From NCBI GenBank assembly GCA_913061235.1, contig CAJXTB010000013.1, forward strand, positions 1 to 64,000: a DNA stretch of 64,000 bases, read 5' to 3'. The position numbers and the translations under genes were made by a program. Of this stretch, positions 41,233-48,875 are shown piece by piece. Positions within the stretch are counted from its first letter, which is position 1; each line of letters opens with the position of its first letter. Below the pieces are notes generated by a model, which was given only the letters and a program-made list of their open reading frames with translations, did not search any database and was not told the DNA's origin. The DNA comes from an uncultured Pseudomonadota bacterium (lineage in GTDB: Bacteria > Myxococcota_A > UBA796 > GCA-2862545).

Positions 41233-44200
41233 CTAGTCGACAGAACGGCGGCGAAGTTGAATGGCTTCCGCCGCTTGCCGGACGCGCACCACGCCGTCGC
41301 GGTCCTGGGTTGCCTGGTAGTGCCGGAAGGCAATCTTGTAGGCACCCATGGCTTGAGAGGCGTACCCAAGCTCTGCGGCTTTGCGCGCACCCAACTCACT
41401 GGCCCATGCAACGTCGGCGTCAAAAATCCCGGTTTCTTCAAGGATAATACGCGCCTGGTTTAGGTGTTCACTCCAGGCCTGCCAATCTCTGTTGTGCGCA
41501 GCACACGGCAAGAGAAAGGCGTGAAGACTGCCCTGAAGGCCCCGGCGGTCGGTCTCTGTCGCAGCGATTAGAGCGCGATTGAAGGCGGCCCCGGCGGTCG
41601 CGCAGTCTTCGCGTGCGAGCGCGACAAGACCGCCATTCACCTGCGGAACGATCTGTTCGCGGCTTCCCATGCGGCGCAACAAGCTCTCGGCTTGGGCATA
41701 GGCATCGCCTGCGCCATCGAGGTCACCGCGCTCACGCAGCACTTCACCCAAAATGTTTTGGCAGCTCGCGACGCCGAATCGGCTTCCCACCTGCTCATAC
41801 AAGGGAATGGCTTGCCGAGCGTACCGCTCAGTTCGGTCAAGGTCGCCGACGGCTCTCGTGGCGGATGCCTGTGCCGTGAGGGCGTCTGCCCGGCCCTTGA
41901 AGTCACCGAGTGCAGTGAACTTGCGAAACGCATCGCGGGCAAAGTGCAAAGCATCCTTTGGCTTGCCCGACAGTCGGCTGAGGTCGCCTAGGAGGAGCTG
42001 GCACCGCGCCAGAATGGGCTCGGACCCGCACTGTCTCGCCATGTGCTCGGCTTCTTGCAGACGCCCGCGAGCTTGGGTCAGCCGACCGGTCTTGATGGAA
42101 ACGGTGGCCGCCAACCGTAGAGCGGAGGCCACCAGTGCGTCCCAGCCCGCTTCGTATCCGTGGTCCACGGCCTTGAGGGCGAGTGCTTCTGCTTCTTGCA
42201 GGCGTCCGGCACTGATCAACAGGTCAGCGCGGTCGGTCCATGCGGCGCCCCAGCGACTATCTTCGGGTGGAACTGCGATGCGTTCGAGCAGGTCCTCGTA
42301 GGTATCCAGAAGCTCTAGGGCATCGGTGTAGGCGGAGAGAAGTCGCCGCTCGCGTGCGCCTTCTTGCAGCGGCCTAAGGGCCTCTTTGTAGCGCTCGGCC
42401 CTCACCAGGTGCCGCGCGAGCCTCTCCGCAAGTCCCGGTTGGCGAGCGACGGCGAAGCGGATCTGTAGCGTCGTTGCGCACGCATCATGCAGCGCCTTCG
42501 CTCGCCCCGATTCTTCCGATTGACGGACAAGAGACTCGCGCAGCATGCCATGACTAAATGACCAACCCGCGGACTGCAGGTTCGCTAGGCGTCGGTCGAT
42601 GAGGGCTCTCATCAGTCCGGCTGGGACGGTGGCACGCGACACACTGCACGCGCCGCGCCACTCGGCATCATCTACGTTGTTACCGAGCAAGGACGCAGTC
42701 TCGAGTGCTGGCCGTGGGTCGTCGTCAAACTGATCGATGACGCGCTGGATGCGAGCGGCCCACAGCGAGTGGATATCGTCAGGAAGGATGGCCTGTTCGC
42801 CTTTGCGTAGGGCGAACCCGCTGCCGGAGACCTCCAAGACTCCGCGCTGGACCCAGTCACCTACGAGCTGCACGGCGAACAGGGGATTGCCCGCAGTGCG
42901 CCCTTCGACCTGTTTGGCCAAGCCCGCTTCAAGACCGAGCAATTCACGGACCAGCTCTTCGGCGTCGGCGTCACCGAGGCGTTCGACGGGAAGCGTCTGG
43001 GCGCGCGGATGCGACAGCAGGCTCTCGACCTCGTCAGCGGTACCGGGCAGTGCCATCAACGCGTCGTCGCGCAGTGTGGCAAGAACCAGCATGGGAGGCG
43101 CTTCATCCGACTGAAGCCCCATGACGTGCCGGGCCAGACCAAAGGCTTCAGCACCCCACTGCAAGTCGTCCAACAACACAATGACGGGGCGAAGGACAGG
43201 CTTTGTGCTGGAACGTTCGTCCAGCCCTCCCGCCAGGTGTCGGAACAACCGGACCAGCAGTGCATAGCGCTCGGTCGGCGTGGCCATGGGCAAGTCGAAG
43301 TTTGATAGCTCCTCGTTGGGGTCTTCTGCTGTCGGCCAGACCAACTCGACCAGTCCGTTCCATTCTCGGGCGTCGGTGATGCCGCGACGTCGCAGCCAGT
43401 GTTCCGCGCGCTTGAGCATCTGGGGGCGGGTCATGCCCACGGCACCCAGTGCGCGAGAAACGAGTCGTGCCAAGCCGTCTTGTGCGCCACCGCCCTCGCT
43501 GTGTTCGGCGTAGACAATTACCGCGTTCCCGAGCTCGCTGGCCCTACGGGACATCCACTGCGCAAGGCGTGTCTTTCCGGTTCCGGCCAGTCCACGAAGG
43601 GCAACGAGCTGGGTCTTTCCTTCGCTCTTGGACCGTTGAAGTGCGGCCCAGATGGCATCTCGTTCGGCGTGTCGCCCAACCAGTGGAATGGTTCGCAGGC
43701 CGTATAGACCGAGGCCCGCCCCGACCAAGCGCATGGACATTGGTGTGTTTCGTTGGACCCGCCAGGTTTCAGGAAGCGGCGGTAGCTTGCGGGGGTGTAG
43801 GTGTTCCGTGGCACGTGTTTTGTAGCTCTTTTCCAGGTCCACCGTGGGTTCGCCACCGTCCACCGTGTCCAGGGCGGTCGTGTTCATGTCGCCCCATTCA
43901 CCGTCGAAGGTGAAGCGGGTATTGATGATCTCCACTGCTTCTTTGGGCAGATCTGCGACCGGCTCTGCGCTGGTTTTGTCGCCCATCTGGCTCAGTGCAT
44001 AGGCGGCATCTGCGGCGCATTGAAAGCGCATGCGGATGTCTTTGTCCATCAAGCGAAGGACCCAGGACTCGAAGCCACTTGGCACGGGAACGACGGCACG
44101 CATTGGAGCGGGGTCACTCGCCAAGTGGGCTTGCCTTAGACCTGCGATGCCGCCGCTGCGAAACGGTGCTGCACCCGTGGACATGGAGTACGCCATGCAG

Positions 44201-44841
44201 CCGACGGCGTACAGGTCGGTCCAGGGGCCGAAGTCGCGCCACTGGCCTAAGAACTGCTCGGGCGCCATGTAGGTTGGCGTGCCAGAGGTTCCACGCATGG
44301 CACGCTCACCGCGGTCAGCGGCGTGGGCCAAGCCGAAGTCCGTTAGGCGCAGTTGGTCAGCCGACGGTACTGCCTGGCGGTTGTCGGGTCCGAAGACGAG
44401 CACGTTGCCGGGCTTGATGTCGCGGTGAATCACGTTTCGAGCGTGGGCGTGGGCCAATACATCTAGCAGCCACATGAGGATGCCCTTGAGCTCGTCCCAT
44501 GTGCGCGGGGTGGGGCGTGTGCGAAGGCTTCCGCCCTCTGCAACCTCCATTGCAAGGAACGGGCTTCCGGCTACCAGCCGCCCTAGGCTTCCAGTCTCTG
44601 CGCGACCATCGACTTCACCGTAGTCGAAGACGTGAACCACTCCGGGATGGTCGAGGCCGGCCACTGCTCGAACTTCGTTCTGAAAGGCGTCACGAAAGCG
44701 CGGGTCTCGTGCGCGGGCTGCGGTGATGACCTTCACGGCAACATGGACGTTTTGGCCCGTGTGAATGCCCGCCCACACTTCGCCCATGCCGCCTACGCCG
44801 AGCAGCTCGCCGAGCTCGAAGGGGCCGACGGGGATGGACAC
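41233..44841 (-). CDS. Ser/Thr protein kinase fused to AAA-type ATPase and TPR-like region
   Basis: 1202 residues from a GTG at 44841 that directly follows the amidase stop, with GAGGTGAT before it. Kinase at about 8-290: GVGGMGEVW (15-23), AVKV Lys37, HRDIKPGN (139-146), DFG 168-170, APE 193-195. ATPase at about 385-660: Walker A GLAGTGKT (417-424) and Walker B VIVLLDD near 553-559. The C-terminal ~450 residues form repeated helix pairs like tetratricopeptide repeats (LEEARRxxxxA patterns). This matches the large STK-AAA-TPR regulators common in Myxococcota, which respond to unknown signals. All catalytic residues look intact, so it should be active. Confidence 0.95.
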   Translation of the reverse strand: MSIPVGPFELGELLGVGGMGEVWAGIHTGQNVHVAVKVITAARARDPRFRDAFQNEVRAVAGLDHPGVVHVFDYGEVDGRAETGSLGRLVAGSPFLAMEVAEGGSLRTRPTPRTWDELKGILMWLLDVLAHAHARNVIHRDIKPGNVLVFGPDNRQAVPSADQLRLTDFGLAHAADRGERAMRGTSGTPTYMAPEQFLGQWRDFGPWTDLYAVGCMAYSMSTGAAPFRSGGIAGLRQAHLASDPAPMRAVVPVPSGFESWVLRLMDKDIRMRFQCAADAAYALSQMGDKTSAEPVADLPKEAVEIINTRFTFDGEWGDMNTTALDTVDGGEPTVDLEKSYKTRATEHLHPRKLPPLPETWRVQRNTPMSMRLVGAGLGLYGLRTIPLVGRHAERDAIWAALQRSKSEGKTQLVALRGLAGTGKTRLAQWMSRRASELGNAVIVYAEHSEGGGAQDGLARLVSRALGAVGMTRPQMLKRAEHWLRRRGITDAREWNGLVELVWPTAEDPNEELSNFDLPMATPTERYALLVRLFRHLAGGLDERSSTKPVLRPVIVLLDDLQWGAEAFGLARHVMGLQSDEAPPMLVLATLRDDALMALPGTADEVESLLSHPRAQTLPVERLGDADAEELVRELLGLEAGLAKQVEGRTAGNPLFAVQLVGDWVQRGVLEVSGSGFALRKGEQAILPDDIHSLWAARIQRVIDQFDDDPRPALETASLLGNNVDDAEWRGACSVSRATVPAGLMRALIDRRLANLQSAGWSFSHGMLRESLVRQSEESGRAKALHDACATTLQIRFAVARQPGLAERLARHLVRAERYKEALRPLQEGARERRLLSAYTDALELLDTYEDLLERIAVPPEDSRWGAAWTDRADLLISAGRLQEAEALALKAVDHGYEAGWDALVASALRLAATVSIKTGRLTQARGRLQEAEHMARQCGSEPILARCQLLLGDLSRLSGKPKDALHFARDAFRKFTALGDFKGRADALTAQASATRAVGDLDRTERYARQAIPLYEQVGSRFGVASCQNILGEVLRERGDLDGAGDAYAQAESLLRRMGSREQIVPQVNGGLVALAREDCATAGAAFNRALIAATETDRRGLQGSLHAFLLPCAAHNRDWQAWSEHLNQARIILEETGIFDADVAWASELGARKAAELGYASQAMGAYKIAFRHYQATQDRDGVVRVRQAAEAIQLRRRSVD

Positions 44842-46302
44842 TTAATCACCTCGAAGAGCAGTGTACCGCTCGGGTGTTGGCCTGACCCAACCGCCGAGGT
44901 CCTGCTCTAGCCAAGATGCGACAGTAAGAGTGGTCCGGTCTCGGCCCGTCGCTCCGACAACCTGCACGCCAAGTGGCATTCCATCCGCAGCGCGACCGGT
45001 GGGGACCTGCGTGACAGGCAATTCCAGTGCGTTGAAAACGCCTGTGCAGGCAAAGTCGAAGGGACGGAGCATCATGCGGCGGTGGCGCGGAGCGGTGCGT
45101 GGGTACGTTGGGTACAGCAGCACGCCGTTCGGTCCAAGAGCGTCTTCGAGTCGTTTGCGAAGCTCGGACAGGGTCGCGAGAAGGCGGTGTCGACGACTGG
45201 CTGGAAGGCGTGCCATTGCCTTCTCAATGACGAGCAAGGCAACTGCCGGGGTGATGTGATTGCTTCGACGGAAGGGGAGCTTCACCGCTTCTCGCCACGG
45301 TGAGAGTGGGTTTCCGTCGCTCAAGACGTCGCGGAAGCTGGCGTCCCCACTGGCTTCTTCCATGGCTGCTGCCCACAGGTCGAACCCTTTGGCTAGTGCA
45401 GGGTGCGACCATTCCTGAACCGGGATTCCCCGCGCGGACAGAGCGGCTGCGCTGTCTCGAATGGCCCGCTTGACCGCACCGGTCACCTTAGGCTTGCCGG
45501 GTGATTCAACAACGAGCACATGCGCGTCTTGTGGGCGATAGACGGTCGCAGGCTCCATGGTTGCGGTGGAGAGCGCGTCGGCCGGGTGGTGACCGGCGAG
45601 AATGTCGACCAGAAGGGTCAGATCAGAGACGGACCGCGCGATGGGACCTGCGGTATGAAGGCGCCCTGTCTCACCTTCCATGCTCGGAAACAGGCCTACA
45701 TTGGGGATGACCCCAGCGGTGGCTTTGTGGGCAAAGACGCCGCAGCAGAACGCGGGCAGTCGGACGGAGCCACCGATGTCCGTTCCGATGCCCACGGGTG
45801 AGGCGCCGCAGCCAACGAGCGCGGCTTCGCCTCCTGATGAGCCTCCGGGTGTTCGACCGAGGTCGTGTGGATTGCTGGTGCGCCCGTAGATTCGGTTGAC
45901 GGTCTCGGTCCACAGCCCAACTTCGGGGGCATTGGTCACACCCAAGACAATGGCACCGGCGTCTCGTAGTCGGGTGACCAAGGGGGAGTCTTCGCCCGCA
46001 ATACTGCCTTTTCGGACCATCAGTCCGCCGGTATTCGGCATGCCTTCGACTTCTACAAACTCCTTTACCGTAATGGGAATGCCGAACAGCGGCGGCAGGT
46101 CGTTGCGGGAGTCAGCGAGGCGTTCGGTCTGTACAGCGGCCTCAGCACGCGCAGCGTCGAAGCGATTGGCGACCATGGCGTTCAGTGCAGGATTGAATGC
46201 CTCAATACGCTGGATGAACGTATTGACCAAGACTGTTGGGGTGGTGCGTCCGTCGCGTACGTCTGCGGCGAGCTGGCTCACGGGAGCGTCATACTGTTCC
46301 AT
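44842..46302 (-). CDS. Amidase signature family enzyme
   Basis: 486 residues from the ATG at 46302, preferred because GAGG lies six bases upstream; an ATG at 46314 is possible. The Ser-cisSer-Lys triad is intact: Lys in GIPITVKEFVEVEG, cis-Ser in GRTPGGSSGGEAALVG and nucleophile Ser in GTDIGGSVRLPA. It belongs with aryl amidases/GatA relatives and fatty acid amide hydrolase and would hydrolyse an amide in the cytoplasm. A GatA role is unlikely as no gatB/gatC are nearby. Directly followed by the kinase gene, whose GTG abuts the stop. Confidence 0.93.
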   Translation of the reverse strand: MEQYDAPVSQLAADVRDGRTTPTVLVNTFIQRIEAFNPALNAMVANRFDAARAEAAVQTERLADSRNDLPPLFGIPITVKEFVEVEGMPNTGGLMVRKGSIAGEDSPLVTRLRDAGAIVLGVTNAPEVGLWTETVNRIYGRTSNPHDLGRTPGGSSGGEAALVGCGASPVGIGTDIGGSVRLPAFCCGVFAHKATAGVIPNVGLFPSMEGETGRLHTAGPIARSVSDLTLLVDILAGHHPADALSTATMEPATVYRPQDAHVLVVESPGKPKVTGAVKRAIRDSAAALSARGIPVQEWSHPALAKGFDLWAAAMEEASGDASFRDVLSDGNPLSPWREAVKLPFRRSNHITPAVALLVIEKAMARLPASRRHRLLATLSELRKRLEDALGPNGVLLYPTYPRTAPRHRRMMLRPFDFACTGVFNALELPVTQVPTGRAADGMPLGVQVVGATGRDRTTLTVASWLEQDLGGWVRPTPERYTALRGD

Positions 46303-46356
46303 GGGGGACCTCATCCTCGCGTTATCCGGTCGGCTCTACGTAGGTTACGGCGGCGC

Positions 46357-46821
46357 ATGAGCAATCCTTTTGAAAGTACAGTCTCGGATTCGTCGGACAT
46401 TGACTGGGTGTCGCAAGCCCGTCCAGGCCCCATCTTGGGTGTGTGCGCCTTTGTGATTGCCGTTGCCGGACTGACCGCGGCGCTGGTCTTTCCGCAGTTG
46501 TGGATGTTTGGCGCTTACCTGCGCGGCTTCTTTGAGAATGGATTTCCCGCTCTGATCTCGCTTGCCGGACTGCTGACGATTCCGCTCGGTGGCATGGTCG
46601 CGAGTGGTCGCTTGTGGGCGGCCGTCTTGACCGTTCCTGCGACTGGTTTTCTGACGCTCAGTGGGCTCATCTGGTTGGTGTATACGCTGGTTGGTGGCGC
46701 CTTCACGCCGATCTACTTTGTTCTTGTAGTCGCCGGCGGCATGGGCATTGTGTGCAGTGTCATTGCGGTGGGATTGTCGATGAAGGTGCATCAGGCACGG
46801 CAGGCCCTGCTCGCCGATTGA
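46357..46821 (+). CDS. Small four-helix membrane protein
   Basis: 154 residues, ATG at 46357. Four hydrophobic helices (about residues 25-45, 62-82, 88-108, 118-142) with short polar loops and a Ser/Asp-rich N-terminus (SVSDSSD-like). No known family. Its 3' end overlaps by about 60 bases the end of the convergent gene at 46760-47170, a small overlap that occurs in compact genomes. Function unknown. Confidence 0.7.
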   Translation: MSNPFESTVSDSSDIDWVSQARPGPILGVCAFVIAVAGLTAALVFPQLWMFGAYLRGFFENGFPALISLAGLLTIPLGGMVASGRLWAAVLTVPATGFLTLSGLIWLVYTLVGGAFTPIYFVLVVAGGMGIVCSVIAVGLSMKVHQARQALLAD

Positions 46822-47170
46822 GGCTGGCTTCGAGCACGCCCCGCTTGGCACCGAGCCAGATTCCCCCCACGTAGAACGTGCCCATGAACGCCACAGCAAT
46901 CGCGAAGGACAGCACGTAGGCCGTCTCAATTCCAGCGCCGGATCGACTGGCGTTAATCGTCAGTAGGAACAAGCCGCTGAAGAGAGCTGTGACACCGCAG
47001 ATCACCCAGGTCAGCGTGTGAGTGATGGTCTCTGGCTCGTGGTGCTCGCGCTTTGGACGACGTCGAGGGCCGTAGCCAATGTCAGGTGGCTCCTGGTAAT
47101 CTCCACCGTCATCGGCTGGAGCATCCCAGTCAATCGCTGTCCAGTCCTGTTGGTCGTGGTCGATGTCCAC
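46760..47170 (-). CDS. Small two-helix membrane protein
   Basis: 136 residues from a GTG at 47170 with GGAG five bases upstream. An acidic, Trp/Asp-rich N-terminus (about residues 1-35: QDWTAIDWDAPADDGG) is followed by a basic RRRPKREHHEPE stretch and two membrane helices (WVICGVTALFSGLFLLTI, AFMGTFYVGGIWLG). Unknown family. The 3' end overlaps the neighbouring convergent membrane gene, so one of the two ends could be misread, but both frames look coding. Confidence 0.6.
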   Translation of the reverse strand: MDIDHDQQDWTAIDWDAPADDGGDYQEPPDIGYGPRRRPKREHHEPETITHTLTWVICGVTALFSGLFLLTINASRSGAGIETAYVLSFAIAVAFMGTFYVGGIWLGAKRGVLEASLNRRAGPAVPDAPSSTIPPQ

Positions 47171-47255
47171 CGGAACTCCACACGCGTCGTAGTCGACACA
47201 TCCCCTATCGGTGAGAGTTCACGGTACACTGCGCGCCACTAGGGGGACACAAAAC

Positions 47256-47564
47256 ATGCGTCTATGGTTGTTTGCGTTGCTCTTGTCGGGGTGTACCCGC
47301 AAGGCAATTGAGCAAGATTCCGACGGTTTGGACACTGGAGACGTCGACACGTCTGACGTGGACACCACCGATCCAGATACCGACACCGAGCTCGCACCGC
47401 TCACCGATGTGACACGCATGCAGCCTGTCGCCGGTGGCAGCGCGCTCGTGTCATCCGAGACCTACGACCTGACGGTCACCGTAGGTACGCCGGTTCACAG
47501 TACTCAAATCACTTCCGAAAACTACCGATTGACGGTGGGCGTTGTCGCCCCGTCCGGCCAGTAG
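47256..47564 (+). CDS. Small lipoprotein with Asp-Thr linker
   Basis: 102 residues from the ATG at 47256 (AGGGGG upstream); lipobox LLLSGC. A short Asp/Ser/Thr spacer (about 20-45: DGLDTGDVDTSDVDTTDPD) and then a beta-rich segment of about 50 residues (GSALVSSETYDLTVTVG, ITSENYRLTVGVVAPSG) containing two related strands. It lies 9 bases upstream of the repeat protein at 47574, so probably the same transcript. Unknown function. Confidence 0.75.
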   Translation: MRLWLFALLLSGCTRKAIEQDSDGLDTGDVDTSDVDTTDPDTDTELAPLTDVTRMQPVAGGSALVSSETYDLTVTVGTPVHSTQITSENYRLTVGVVAPSGQ

Positions 47565-47573
47565 GGGTCCATT

Positions 47574-48875
47574 ATGCTTCGTTCACTCGCTCTTCTTGTT
47601 CTTGCCCTACCTGCTGTCGCTCTCGCAGACAGCCCCACCGAGCTGCCTATTCAAGGCGTCTTGACGGATGACGCGGGCTTCCCCATTGACGGAACCGTCG
47701 ATATTCGCCTGGCGCTGTACACCCAGCCTGAAGGCACCGTGCCGGTGTTCGCGGAGGACACTGTCGTCACCACCAACCAGGGCCACTTTGTGGTGTACCT
47801 GGGTCGCGTGGAGCCACTAGATTGGTCCATTACGCGCGACAACAGTGCCTTGTACTTGGGAATCACCGTTGATGATGACTCCGAGATGGCGCGTATCCCG
47901 GTCGCCACAACCGCTTTTGCGGGATGGGCCGACTACAGCGGCAATGCAGAGACCCTCGATGGATTCGACCTAGATGGCGTGATTGGAGAGGTGGAAACCA
48001 GCCTTGGCGAAGACCTTCATGACCGCTACCTAGACACCGAGGCTGTGTCTGCAATGGGCAGTAACGAAGAGGGTAATCCGCTCAATCACAGTCGGTACAC
48101 AGATGCGGAGGCACTCGCAGTGTCGGGTGCGAGCGACTTCCTCAACCCGCTGAATCACGAGCGGTTCTCCGAGCCTGAAGCTGTTGCGGCGATGGGCAAT
48201 GTTCGGGACGAGAACCCGTACGCCCATGAGCGCTACGATGATGCGGACGTGCTGGCGGCGAACGGCGAGATTTCTGCTAGCAACCCGTACGCCCACAACC
48301 GCTACACGGACAGTGAAGCTGTCGCAGCGATGGGCTCGATAGCCGACAACAACCCGTTGGCTCACGACCGCTACGCGGATGCCGAAGCGGTCAGCGCTGT
48401 GTCCAGCGATGACCGCTATGTACGGAATACGGGCGACACCATCGACGGAAACCTGACGTTTACCGGTGTTCTGAAGGATGACGACAGTCCCTTCTCTGTG
48501 CATCTCATCAAGCGTCGCTTCTGGCGCAGCTCAGAGGGCATCCACTTTCAGATGCCCGATGGCTCGGTGGTCGTCACACCCATCTCCGACGGTGTTGCGG
48601 TCACCACAGGGCCCGTCCGATACCGTCCGAGCGGTAGCGCAGAGGGCGACGGCATCTTGTACTTCAACATTGACGACCAAGCGTCTTACGCCTGCCAACT
48701 TCTCCACTGGGAAGATGATGTCGCTCGTAGCGGCTACTACATTGGTACAGACGCCGGAAACGGCAAGGTCGCGATTTGGGGCAACGACAACACGTCGACC
48801 TTCGAGATTGCCCGACAAGGCATTCCAGGCGTGCCGATTGCAGTGAACTCTCAGTTCGCGATGATGTGCTTCTAG
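47574..48875 (+). CDS. Secreted protein with five 24-residue repeats
   Basis: 433 residues with a signal peptide (LRSLALLVLALPAVALAD). Domain order: beta-sandwich of ~110 residues (LPIQGVLTDDAGFPIDG), then from about 140 to 275 five and a half tandem repeats of the type RY-x-D-x-EAV-A-A-M-G-x(5)-NP-x-AH, each ~24 residues, and a beta-rich C-terminus with GNGKVAIWGND. Similar repeats occur in tail-fibre and surface trimeric proteins, so a trimeric stalk is plausible (inference). The end overlaps the opposing radical SAM gene by three bases. Confidence 0.82.
   Translation: MLRSLALLVLALPAVALADSPTELPIQGVLTDDAGFPIDGTVDIRLALYTQPEGTVPVFAEDTVVTTNQGHFVVYLGRVEPLDWSITRDNSALYLGITVDDDSEMARIPVATTAFAGWADYSGNAETLDGFDLDGVIGEVETSLGEDLHDRYLDTEAVSAMGSNEEGNPLNHSRYTDAEALAVSGASDFLNPLNHERFSEPEAVAAMGNVRDENPYAHERYDDADVLAANGEISASNPYAHNRYTDSEAVAAMGSIADNNPLAHDRYADAEAVSAVSSDDRYVRNTGDTIDGNLTFTGVLKDDDSPFSVHLIKRRFWRSSEGIHFQMPDGSVVVTPISDGVAVTTGPVRYRPSGSAEGDGILYFNIDDQASYACQLLHWEDDVARSGYYIGTDAGNGKVAIWGNDNTSTFEIARQGIPGVPIAVNSQFAMMCF

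Noticed and set aside
41103-41441. Minus-strand 112-residue ORF
   Set aside because: Out of frame with the kinase gene, overlaps its 3' end, no ribosome binding site.
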